A stretch of DNA of 64,000 nucleotides from Cyclonatronum proteinivorum (lineage in GTDB: Bacteria > Bacteroidota > Rhodothermia > Balneolales > Cyclonatronaceae): contig NZ_CP027806.1 of assembly GCF_003353065.1 (NCBI RefSeq), forward strand, positions 4,112,501 to 4,176,500, written 5' to 3'. The position numbers were made by a program, and so were the translations under genes. Below the pieces are notes generated by a model, which had not been told where the DNA came from, ran no database searches, and saw only the letters and a list, made by a program, of their open reading frames with translations. Below are positions 18,154-26,676 of this stretch, piece by piece. Position 1 is the first letter of the stretch, and each line of letters opens with the position of its first letter.

Positions 18154-18747
18154 ATGCTCCGACCCCATTACATTCCGCCTTCGCTTTTTGTAGAGGGTCT
18201 TTTTTGCAGCCGGCGGCTTTGGCTGAAGGCGCACCATGTTGAGATTTTTGATGAGGTGCAGACCCTTGCGATGGCCCGCACGCTGAAGCAGCACATTACC
18301 GGCATCCGGATGGATGATACCGGCTGGATTTACGAGGCCAGGCTGCCTTCCGGTACCCGGCTTGATGCCTGGGTGCCCGAAGAGAAGCTTGCCATTGAAT
18401 TCAAAAGCGGGTCACCGCACCCGACGCATGTATATCAGGCCTGGGCCATCAGGCAGGAATTGGAACAGCTTGGTGTACAGGATGCCGAGGTGCACCTTTG
18501 GTACGCCGGCGCTTTTGAAAAAGAAGCTGAAACCCTGGCCCAGGCCTACAAACTCGATCATGACTGGATTACGGATGACCTGTACGCGGTTTGTGCCGAT
18601 ACCGAGGATCCCGATTTCGGGCTTCGCATGGAGCGCGGCGCAGCCATTCTGCTGGCCGAAACAACACAGGAAGCCATCCCCGAAACCAAAGCATCCGCAT
18701 CCCCGACCTGCGCAAGCTGCGCCTACTTCCCCTTTTGCCATTCGTGA
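18154..18747 (+). CDS. cas4: CRISPR-associated exonuclease Cas4
   Basis: 197 residues. The Fe-S cluster cysteines are visible: Cys18 in LFCSRRLW near the N-terminus, and Cys186, Cys189 and Cys195 in CASCAYFPFC at the end. The RecB-like nuclease core has Asp71 (LDAWV), Glu82 and Lys84 (IEFKSG). Cas4 trims prespacers and helps choose PAM and orientation before Cas1-Cas2 integration. It precedes cas1 but is separated from it by 272 bp of mosaic repeat rather than being tightly coupled. Cas4 is more typical of type I, so its presence beside a Csm operon is notable. Confidence 0.9.
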   Translation: MLRPHYIPPSLFVEGLFCSRRLWLKAHHVEIFDEVQTLAMARTLKQHITGIRMDDTGWIYEARLPSGTRLDAWVPEEKLAIEFKSGSPHPTHVYQAWAIRQELEQLGVQDAEVHLWYAGAFEKEAETLAQAYKLDHDWITDDLYAVCADTEDPDFGLRMERGAAILLAETTQEAIPETKASASPTCASCAYFPFCHS

Positions 18748-19018
18748 GGGGGGGGACCGCTGACGGCGGACCGCGGACCGCGGACCGCGGACAGAGGACG
18801 GAGGACCGTTGCCACCTTCGCGTAAGGACGCAAAGCTTGCGTCCCCCGCCCCATATTCACCCCGAATCCCTTCACGTCAAAACCCCGCGGTCCGCCGTCC
18901 GCGGTCTGCCGTCAATTCTTCAAATCCCCAAATCCGCCAAAACCCCGAACCACAAACCACAAACCTCAAACCTCAAACCTCAAACCTCAAACCTCAAACC
19001 TAAATCCTAAATCCTCCC
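18748..19018. repeat. Mosaic inverted-repeat element, copy C
   Basis: It fills the whole cas4-cas1 gap. GACCGCTGACGGCGGACC units follow the cas4 stop. Then come CGTAAGGACGCAAAGCTTGC, CCCTTCACGTCAAAA, inverted CCGCGGTCTGCCGTC units, CTTCAAATCC units and a tandem CAAACCT run ending one base before the cas1 start. Confidence 0.8.
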
Positions 19019-19019
19019 C

Positions 19020-20102
19020 ATGAAATCATCCTTCTATCTTTTTCAGCCCGTTACGCTGAAGCGTCAGGATAACAGCCTGGCCATCCTTCCGTTTGGAAAT
19101 CCGGACCGGGAGCCTTTCCCCGGTGAGAAAATCGGTCGGGAACTGCAGGACGAGTTTCCCCTGGCCGAGGAAGATGCCTGGTGGCAGGGCGCGCCCCGCT
19201 ATGTGGCGGTGGAGCGCATCGACAGCATTCATGCGTACAGCTCGGTGCGCATCAATACCGGGCTGCTGAATTTTCTGGCTGAGAAGCACATCCCCCTGCA
19301 CACCTACAATTATTTTGGCGGCTATACCGGCACCTACTGGCCGAAAGAACCCATCCCGAACGGACGCATTCAGCAGGCGCAGTTTCTGCATTATGCCGAT
19401 ACGGAAAAGCGCCTCACCCTGGCCAGTGAAATCCTGCGGGGTGCTTTTCACAACATGCACAGCGCCGTGAAACGGGAAAACCGGCGCTCTGGTCAGTTCA
19501 CGGATTTGCTGGAGGAATGGCATCTTTCGGCGGCCCGGCTGGAAGAGGCACAAAGCGTGAACATGCTGCTGGGTGTGGAAGGTAATATCCGCAAGACCTA
19601 CTACGAATTCCTGGACCGGCGACTGACGCCCGACTTTCAGATGGAAGGCCGCGTGTACCGTCCGCCGAACAATCCGGTGAATGCGCTGGTATCGTACCTC
19701 AACAGCATGCTGTACGCATCCATCATCAGTGAGCTGTACCGTACGCAGCTCAACCCGCTGGTGGGCTGGCTGCACGAACCCGGCCGGCAACGGTTCCCGC
19801 TTGCGTGGGATTTGGCAGAGATCTTTCGTCCGCATCTCGTGGAAGGCCTCATCATGAGCATGATCAACAAGAAACAGCTTGATGCCACGCATTTTGAGGC
19901 ATCCCTTAGCGGCTGTATGCTCACCCCGGAAGGGCGGATGAAAGTCATTCGTGCCTTCGAGCACCGCATGCAGACAACGATCAAGCACCGCGACCTGGGC
20001 CGCTCGGTAAGCTACCGCTACCTGCTGCGCCTCGAAGGCTACAAACTCGTAAAACACCTGCTCGGAGATAAACCCTATGTTTCATTTAGGATATGGTGGT
20101 GA
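19020..20102 (+). CDS. cas1: CRISPR integrase Cas1
   Basis: 360 residues, close to the usual Cas1 length for type I-B/III systems. Metal ligands can be read as Glu187 (GVEGNIRKTYYE), His252 (GWLHEPG) and Asp264/Glu267 (WDLAEIFRP). NYFGGYTGTYWP is the family's N-to-C domain link. Cas1 forms the complex with Cas2 that inserts new spacers at the leader end of the array. Its end overlaps the longest possible cas2 frame; the likely cas2 start is 4 bp after this stop. The start ATG follows the mosaic repeat directly. Confidence 0.96.
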   Translation: MKSSFYLFQPVTLKRQDNSLAILPFGNPDREPFPGEKIGRELQDEFPLAEEDAWWQGAPRYVAVERIDSIHAYSSVRINTGLLNFLAEKHIPLHTYNYFGGYTGTYWPKEPIPNGRIQQAQFLHYADTEKRLTLASEILRGAFHNMHSAVKRENRRSGQFTDLLEEWHLSAARLEEAQSVNMLLGVEGNIRKTYYEFLDRRLTPDFQMEGRVYRPPNNPVNALVSYLNSMLYASIISELYRTQLNPLVGWLHEPGRQRFPLAWDLAEIFRPHLVEGLIMSMINKKQLDATHFEASLSGCMLTPEGRMKVIRAFEHRMQTTIKHRDLGRSVSYRYLLRLEGYKLVKHLLGDKPYVSFRIWW

Positions 20103-20106
20103 AGAT

Positions 20107-20550
20107 ATGCATGTAATTGTTGTGTACGATGTGCATCAGAAACGATGTGCCAAAGTGATGAAATACCTGCGTCAGTGGCTCGAACACCGGCAACGATCCG
20201 TCTTTGCAGGGTTCCTTACCGACAGTCAGGTTAAAATCATGTACGACGGACTGCTCGATCTCATCAATGTGCAGTACGACAGCGTGATTGTATTCCAGAG
20301 CAACCGTGCCAATCAGGTGAGCGAATGGAGCACAAGCGCGGCAGTGATGATGCGCCGGGAAGGCGTAACGGCACACCTGCAGCTTAGTCCCGGCCTCTCA
20401 CCCGCCGAATACGCCCGTAACCGCAGGCGTCGCTTTCACGGCGACAAAGCCGCAGGCAAGAACAGCGGCACCGGCAGCGGCACCGTCACCGCAGAAGGAG
20501 AACCGCCCCGGAAAAAGCCGAAGCTCCGCTTTAGCAAGCTTAGGAAGTGA
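20107..20550 (+). CDS. cas2: CRISPR-associated Cas2 with basic C-terminal tail
   Basis: 147 residues from the ATG at 20107 (MHVIVVYDVHQKRCAKVMKYLRQWL). A longer frame from 20077 overlaps cas1 and lacks Cas2 character. The ferredoxin-like core covers about residues 1-95: VVYDV at strand 1 with the Asp, RSVFAGFLTDSQ, and YDSVIVFQS. After that comes an unusual tail of about 45 residues rich in Arg, Lys, Gly and Pro (ARNRRRRFHGDK to KPKLRFSKLRK), not part of ordinary Cas2 of 85-100 residues. The tail could bind DNA or be read-through of former repeat sequence. It forms the adaptation complex with Cas1. Confidence 0.92.
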   Translation: MHVIVVYDVHQKRCAKVMKYLRQWLEHRQRSVFAGFLTDSQVKIMYDGLLDLINVQYDSVIVFQSNRANQVSEWSTSAAVMMRREGVTAHLQLSPGLSPAEYARNRRRRFHGDKAAGKNSGTGSGTVTAEGEPPRKKPKLRFSKLRK

Positions 20551-20822
20551 GGACACGGTTGTTTGACCGCAGACCGCAGACGGCGGACAGCGGGGGACAG
20601 AGGACCGAAGACAGAGGACCGATGACCGATGACCGATGAGTATCCTCAAATCTTCGAATCTTCCAATCTTTGAATCTTCAAATCCCTTCGCGCGCTTCGC
20701 GTAACCCTTCGCGCCCTTCGCGTTAAACTCCTCCGGGTTAAGGGTGCACATGCCACCCCGAATCCCTTCACGTCAAAACTCCGCGGTCTGCGGTCCGCGG
20801 TCCGCCGTCAAATCATCAAATC
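20551..20822. repeat. Mosaic inverted-repeat element, copy D
   Basis: It starts at the cas2 stop with TTGACCGCAGACCGCAGACGG. It continues through AATCTTCGAATCTTCCAATC, CGCGTAACCCTTCGCGCCC and GGGTTAAGGGTGCACATG, then CCCTTCACGTCAAAA and inverted CTGCGGTCCGCGGTCC units. It ends 2 bp before the helicase ATG. Confidence 0.8.
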
Positions 20823-20824
20823 CC

Positions 20825-22642
20825 ATGACTCACACCATCAACTGCCTCGCGCCGCCGCCTATGCCGGCGCAGCCACTTACAGCGCATCAGCAGAAGGCCT
20901 TTGAGGGTATCCTCGGCTTTCTGGATGATCCGGGGCTGCATGCGTTTTTGCTGCTCGGGTATGCCGGTACCGGAAAGACCTTTTTGCTGCGGCATGTGCT
21001 GGAGGTCTGTGAGGAGGCCGGGCTGAAGACGGTGCTGCTTGCACCTACGGGCCGCGCGGCACGGATTCTGGAGCAGGCTACGCAGCGGGAGGCTTCCACC
21101 ATACACCGGGCGCTGTATGAGCAGACCCGCGAGTACTGTACCGATGAGGGCTACCGGGCGGAGTTCAGCCTGCGGGAAAATGAGGACCCTGACACGACCC
21201 TCTACCTCATTGATGAAGCTTCCATGCTCAGCGATATGGAGGCCGACAGTGAGGAGCTGTGTTTTGGCAGCGGCAGGCTGCTGCTTGACCTCATCACCTA
21301 CGTCTCGCCCTACCGCAGCAGCCGTAAACTGCTGTTCATCGGGGATCCCGCACAGCTTCCGCCCGTGCATCAGGCGGGGAGTCCGGCCCTGGCGCGGAGC
21401 TACCTGCACCACAGCTATGGCCTGCAGTGCGCGCAGGCAACCCTCACGCAGGTGCACCGGCAGCAGCGCGACAGCCGGCTGCTGGAAACCGCGACCCGCC
21501 TGCGCAGCGAGCTCCACAAGGCCGGGCACCGCAGCTTTCACATCGTCGGGAACGGGCACGATATATTTGAGCGCACGCCTGCAAGCCTGATTTCCGCCTA
21601 TGCCCGGCACCTGAAGCGCTATACCGTGCCCCGCATTATCTGGATTACGCACAGCAACAAAGCGGCACACGAAACCAACCGTGCGGTTCGGCAGGCCCTC
21701 GGCTACCGCTCCGCCCGCCTGCAGCAGGGCGAGCTGCTGATGGCCGCGCGCAACCATTACAGCCCCGAGGCCTTCTTCATGAACGGCGATCAGATGCGGG
21801 TTGTGCACCTCGCGCCCGAATCTGAAACCGAAACAGTGGAAGTACAGCTCAACTACCGCGATCAGAAAGGGGTGCGGGTGCAGTTGCGGTACCGACAGGC
21901 ACAGGTGCGGCTGTTGCACGAAGCGCCGGATGCCGGGCCGGTGCGCATCCTCCTGCTGGAAAACAGCCTCACCGATTTCCGCACGGGTCTGCTCAGCGCC
22001 GCCGCCTGGGTTGAGAGCATGAAACGCTGGCAGGCCGATCCGCAGGGGCTCGAGCTCGAAGCCTTCCGCCGGCAGGATGCCCGCGCCAACGCCCTGCTCG
22101 TGCGTTTCGGCTACGCCATCACCTGCCACAAAGCACAGGGCGGCGCCTGGGAAACGGTCATCCTCAACCCCGAACACCCCGTGCCCCTGCACAAAGATGC
22201 CTTCATCCGCTGGGCCTACACCGCCCTCACCCGCAGCCGGAGCAAGCTCTGCCTTAGCGCCCCGGTGCGCTGCCGCAGCCTCAGCAACATCCGGCTGATG
22301 CCCATTCAGCCCTGCGAAGCCTTCCCGGAAACAGTGGCCACACCTCCTGCGGAGGCACACACGCCCGCCCTGCCGCTCACCGTGCGCCCGGCGGATTTCC
22401 ACAAGGCAGCCTGTTACGACCTCATCAGCGGGGTTTGTGAGCGCAGCGGGGTGACGCTTATGGGGGTTACGGAGGAGGAACGGGGGATGTGCTTCCGGCT
22501 CGGAACCGGCATTGCAGGCAGCCGCATTGATGCGTATTTCGACCACGATGGCATCTGCGCAGAGCTCGTACCCCGCAGCCCCGCCGGCTACAAAGATGAC
22601 CGCCTGCTGCGCCTGTACGCCTGCCTCGCCCGGCAGATTTAG
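20825..22642 (+). CDS. RecD-like superfamily 1 helicase in the adaptation module
   Basis: 605 residues from the ATG at 20825 (MTHTINCLAP). An in-frame start at 20744 would translate the mosaic repeat, so I reject it. SF1 motifs: Walker A GYAGTGKT (45-52), APTGRAA (Ia), LIDEASML (II), FIGDPAQLPPV (III), VHRQQRDS (IV) and the C-terminal GYAITCHKAQGGAWETVIL and AYTALTRSRSKL of the UvrD_C_2/RecD group. A further 110 residues follow, unlike the paralogue at 40,515. It lies right after cas2 and before the array leader. It may unwind or process DNA for spacer capture, but it is not a standard adaptation protein. Confidence 0.85.
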   Translation: MTHTINCLAPPPMPAQPLTAHQQKAFEGILGFLDDPGLHAFLLLGYAGTGKTFLLRHVLEVCEEAGLKTVLLAPTGRAARILEQATQREASTIHRALYEQTREYCTDEGYRAEFSLRENEDPDTTLYLIDEASMLSDMEADSEELCFGSGRLLLDLITYVSPYRSSRKLLFIGDPAQLPPVHQAGSPALARSYLHHSYGLQCAQATLTQVHRQQRDSRLLETATRLRSELHKAGHRSFHIVGNGHDIFERTPASLISAYARHLKRYTVPRIIWITHSNKAAHETNRAVRQALGYRSARLQQGELLMAARNHYSPEAFFMNGDQMRVVHLAPESETETVEVQLNYRDQKGVRVQLRYRQAQVRLLHEAPDAGPVRILLLENSLTDFRTGLLSAAAWVESMKRWQADPQGLELEAFRRQDARANALLVRFGYAITCHKAQGGAWETVILNPEHPVPLHKDAFIRWAYTALTRSRSKLCLSAPVRCRSLSNIRLMPIQPCEAFPETVATPPAEAHTPALPLTVRPADFHKAACYDLISGVCERSGVTLMGVTEEERGMCFRLGTGIAGSRIDAYFDHDGICAELVPRSPAGYKDDRLLRLYACLARQI

Positions 22643-22945
22643 GGTTTTTAGACATGGCTTTTGTGGTTTTTGGTTTGTGGTTTTGTGGTTTTGTGGTTTG
22701 AGGTTTGCTGATGCCTAAATATGGTTTACGGTTTTCTGTTGAGAGGAAGCTATTTAGGTTGATGGTTTTAAAACCGTGCACATGCGATGTGCACCTACGC
22801 GAAAAGGGTTCGAAGATTTGGTTTCGGCGAAACGCTTGTTTTGGTTTCCGAAACCCGTAGCACGTCACGTAAGGACGCAATGCTTGCCCCCCAAAAGCCA
22901 ACCGCCAACCGCCAACCGTCCAAATCCCGAATCCACAAATTTATT
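22643..22945. repeat. Mosaic inverted-repeat element, copy E (variant)
   Basis: It starts with GGTTTGTGGTTTTGTGG units, the inverse of the CCACAAACCACAAACC units in copies B and C. It then has GTGCACATGCGATGTGCAC, a GGTTTCGG...TTTCCGAAACC inverted pair, ACGTAAGGACGCAATGCTTGC, and CCAACCGCCAACCG units. It lies directly after the helicase stop. Confidence 0.7.
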
Positions 22946-23280
22946 CCTTTTCCTAACACCTACCCGAAACCCTGTTTAAATGCTGCAAAGAAGGGGGGAT
23001 CTGTCAGCCGGCAGTGTTTTGCGGCTGTTCGGGTGAAATCCTGTAAACGCCCCCTCGCCTGATGAAGGAGATGTGTCTGATTTTGTTAAGGATAGGATGA
23101 TCTGTCAGCCGTTGTTTGGGATGGCTGCCTGTAAGCTTTGGAAATGCAGGCACTTGGTCTTGTTTTTGAGGATGAAGGGGAAGCGGCACCGGTGTCTGAC
23201 AGATTTTACCCCCCGAGCGACCGGCCTTCATGCTTTGAATGCGGGCCGTAATGCGCTATATTGATATTGCGGAAGCACCC
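22946..23280 (+). promoter_or_regulatory. CRISPR leader with candidate promoter
   Basis: A non-coding stretch directly before the first repeat. TTTG (23234-23237), 19 bases, then TATATTG (23257-23263) resembles the Bacteroidota TTTG-N19-TAnnTTTG promoter and would fire rightward into the array 17 bp later. The motif ATCTGTCAGCCG occurs twice (near 22998 and 23099), with CTGACAG again near 23194; these could be recognition sites for integration. Leader assignment rests on the intact repeats being at this end. Confidence 0.6.
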
Positions 23281-25569
23281 CTCTCAATCGTACCTATGTG
23301 GCATTGTGACCAGTCTATATCAAATACAGGAAAACAAGTGCGTGCTACTCTCAATCGTACCTATGTGGCATTGTGACCTGAAGCTTGCCCTCACTCTGAT
23401 CGAAGCTGACAATCCTCTCAATCGTACCTATGTGGCATTGTGACCCCTCCAGGTAAACCGTTCGTCGGTATAGTTGTCCTCTCTCAATCGTACCTATGTG
23501 GCATTGTGACGATCTCTGAGCGTTTCCACGGCGACCGCCATCAGGCCTCTCTCAATCGTACCTATGTGGCATTGTGACCGACCGCCATCAGGCGGTCAAT
23601 GTCATACGAGCTCAACTCTCAATCGTACCTATGTGGCATTGTGACCCGCGGCGCGAAGCTTCTTAGTTCCAGCTTAGGCGCCTCTCAATCGTACCTATGT
23701 GGCATTGTGACCGCTTGTATCTCTCTGCTTATCTCTGTAAGCATAGTACTCTCAATCGTACCTATGTGGCATTGTGACTCTTAAGTCAGCATGAATTTCT
23801 CTCTCATTCTCAACCTCTCAATCGTACCTATGTGGCATTGTGACTTTCTCAGCTGATTTGGTCGTGATGTCTTTGGCTACACTCTCAATCGTACCTATGT
23901 GGCATTGTGACGTTACAAATTACGACTTACATAGTCGTAGTTGCTTACTCTCAATCGTACCTATGTGGCATTGTGACTCAGGGCAGCCGTAGCTTTGAAC
24001 AAGCGTTTGAATGCTCTCAATCGTACCTATGTGGCATTGTGACTGCTTCGGGTGGATACATGACATGGCTATCGTCAACCACTCTCAATCGTACCTATGT
24101 GGCATTGTGACTGGATTTCACCCCATATAACATAGGGTATGCCTGCCCTCTCAATCGTACCTATGTGGCATTGTGACTTTGAGCTTTTTTCATGTGTATA
24201 GTACCTTATGTTAACTCTCAATCGTACCTATGTGGCATTGTGACCGCTTCTAATCGGTCTCTTAACTCTGCAACCTTATACTCTCAATCGTACCTATGTG
24301 GCATTGTGACATTTGTTTTTTAACGGTGTTGATTGAGTCTTTTAGTCTCTCAATCGTACCTATGTGGCATTGTGACACTTTTTCATAGTATAGTACTTTG
24401 AATGTTAGTAATCTCTCAATCGTACCTATGTGGCATTGTGACTTGGGTTAATTTCGCCCCTAACAAACTGAATACTTTCTCTCAATCGTACCTATGTGGC
24501 ATTGTGACTTGAAAAGAATAAACTTCTTTTATTCTATCGGTTGTCTCTCAATCGTACCTATGTGGCATTGTGACTCCCTTGCTGTTGTACCACTCAGTAA
24601 GTAAAAGAACTACTCTCAATCGTACCTATGTGGCATTGTGACATTCCGGTTGTTGGTTCTGGTTTTGGTTTGGGTGAACTCTCAATCGTACCTATGTGGC
24701 ATTGTGACGTTCATTGTCTTATCCTGTTTTGTTGTGAGTCAGGCCTCTCAATCGTACCTATGTGGCATTGTGACCCGCCTGCTTCTATTTCGGATTTTGC
24801 GCATTCGTGTGCTCTCAATCGTACCTATGTGGCATTGTGACGTCTCAACCCACTTCCAATAGGTTTCCCACGGGCTGCTCTCAATCGTACCTATGTGGCA
24901 TTGTGACTCAGATATGACACTATACTTTGTGGGATTCACAAAACTCTCAATCGTACCTATGTGGCATTGTGACATTGTTTCTTCGTGTACTTCTTCATCT
25001 ATTATTCCTCTCTCAATCGTACCTATGTGGCATTGTGACGAATAATGAGAGCGTTTTCAAAGTGATTTCTGTCATCTCTCAATCGTACCTATGTGGCATT
25101 GTGACAGACTACAAAAGCTTTCATCCTACCGCTCCTTCTGCCTCTCAATCGTACCTATGTGGCATTGTGATGTAGCGTTAGTCAACTAGAAGCTTGCTTT
25201 CATTTATACCTCTCAATCGTACCTATGTGGCATTGTGATGTCTTCAACCGCAAAACTTTATTACCCTTTCGGTTTACTCTCAATCGTACCTATGTGGCAT
25301 TGTGACACAGATGTAAGAAATGCCGATGCACGTTTTTCGCCGCTCTCAATCGTACCTATGTGGCATTGTGATCCGCTTGTCTTGCGGATATGGCCGGTAA
25401 CGTGTTCACTCTCAATCGTACCTATGTGGCATTGTGTCCCGCCATGTGTGCGCCCGAGCGCACACTTTGTAAAGCTCTCAACCGTACCTATGTGGCATTG
25501 GGGCCAATAAGTGTCTGACTGTACCCAAACTTTGCGGTCCTCTCAGTGGTACCTGCGTGGCATGGTGGC
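23281..25569 (+). CRISPR. CRISPR array, 35 recognisable 30-bp repeats
   Basis: The repeat is 30 bp, begins CTCTCAATCGTACC and ends TATGTGGCATTGTGAC. Spacers are mostly 36-38 bp, giving a period of 66-68. The first 28 repeats (23281 to 25105) are identical. Repeats at 25142, 25210 and 25343 end in T, 25409 ends GTGTC, 25475 has two or more changes, and 25540 has about six. The one at 25277 is intact. Decay at the right end puts the leader on the left, so the array is read on the plus strand, with an expected 8-base crRNA handle ATTGTGAC. The array lies between the adaptation module and the cas6-csm operon. Confidence 0.98.
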
Positions 25570-25607
25570 CCGCCCCCGGTCGCCTGTATGTTTCTTGTAA
25601 TTCTGCC

Positions 25608-25637
25608 CGCTCCATCGTAGCTGCGGGGCATTTGGTT
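25608..25637 (+). repeat. Strongly degenerate CRISPR repeat relic
   Basis: TCCATCGTAGCTGCGGGGCATT aligns with the repeat core with about five mismatches and falls 68 bp after the last recognisable repeat, on the array period. It marks a fossil end of the array. Confidence 0.6.
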
Positions 25638-26352
25638 CGCTTGTGCGGAGGTTGTTTTTCCGGAAAACGGGAAGCACGGTAACGGCAGACGTTTCCATGC
25701 GCCTGGGCTCCGTAGCCGGGGGCAACCATCATGGAAACCGAAACGGGGGTCAGTTTGACCGGTTCAGGCAAAGGGTCGGTTGCTTCTAAAGTGGAGCGCT
25801 GCTAAAGCAGCCTGCGGCAACAGTAGCGCCCGTGACCATTTTTGCCTGTCGTTAGGAAAATGGACCGTCTTAACGCCTGTTTAAACGCCCGTTAACGCCT
25901 CATTAACGGCCTGTTAAAAAAGGCATCCGTACCTTGTTCCTGCTATGGGTGCTACGTGCCCGTGCTGTCGCAAGTCAGTGGTACGCCTTTGCACGAACAG
26001 CCCGGCAATGCTTTCAAGTCCGAACGGCCCTCCGGGCACCGCATAGCGTGCTTGCTTTCCGGAGCTATGCGGAAAATAGCGCACCGCCCGCGAAATTGAA
26101 TTCCTGTTGCTGTGTGCCCGATTTGAGCAAAATGAGAATCAGCGGGAGCCGGCGCAGCACCTGCGGCTAATTGCAAGGATGCAGCGGATTCAGACGGCAA
26201 TCATTGTTGTGGGTATTTTGGTGCCGATTGCTGCGGCCTGGGTTTGTCTCTGATGTTCATTTATCCCCAAACCTGAACCGGCCCCTATCAAAAAGTGCAG
26301 TTGAAATGTGATTTTGCGTGGCAGAGTACATTGCGCCAAATTCTCATGCCCT

Positions 26353-26440
26353 CCCCAAAAAAGCACGGGATTGGGCGTAGGGTGAGGGGTTTTGAACCAT
26401 CACGGCTGACCGTGATGTGCAAGGCGTTTCCCCCAAAAAA
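26353..26440 (-). repeat. Dispersed ~90-bp repeat, copy 1
   Basis: Read on the minus strand it runs TTTTTTGGGGGAAAC, CACATCACGG, a CCC-rich middle, CCTACGCC, and TCCCGTGCTTTTTTGGGG. It shares this order with copies at 45883, 46177 and 48707. Confidence 0.7.
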
Positions 26441-26653
26441 TACGGCGCTGCTGAATGGCTGCGCAGCCGGTAGCAGGGGCAGCTTTTGGGGTTCGTTGCG
26501 GTACACGCGGTGCCGGGCCTGCCTGTTGTATCCGCATCTGGGGATGCAGCACCGGAGGCTGTGGTTTGTGGTTGGGGGTTTGGGGGATGGGGCCCTGCGC
26601 CTGCCGCAGCTGCTTTACCGGAAGGACATCCGCAAGGGGGTGGAGGGGCGCGG

Positions 26654-26676
26654 CGGAACGTTACCGGACGTTACGG
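26654..26676 (-). repeat. 23-bp inverted partner of 17179-17201
   Basis: CGGAACGTTACCGGACGTTA and three further bases form the exact reverse complement of 17,179-17,201. With that copy it frames the adaptation module plus array. Confidence 0.8.

Noticed and set aside
19026-20057. A 343-codon minus-strand frame opposite cas1
   Set aside because: Cas1 motifs are unmistakable on the plus strand, so this is a mirror frame.
20816-22546. A long minus-strand open frame (576 codons) opposite the helicase
   Set aside because: It is antisense to a gene with clear helicase motifs and its product has no recognisable domain; high G/C codon bias creates such mirror frames.
23261-25510. Several short open frames inside the array with repeating SQSYLCGIVT or LSIVPMWHCD residues
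   Set aside because: They are translations of the CRISPR repeat, not proteins.
23281-25569. Transcription of the array from the minus strand, because the reverse repeat ends ATTGAGAG
   Set aside because: The repeat has similar ends in both directions, but decayed repeats lie on the right and the promoter-like leader on the left, which favours plus-strand reading.
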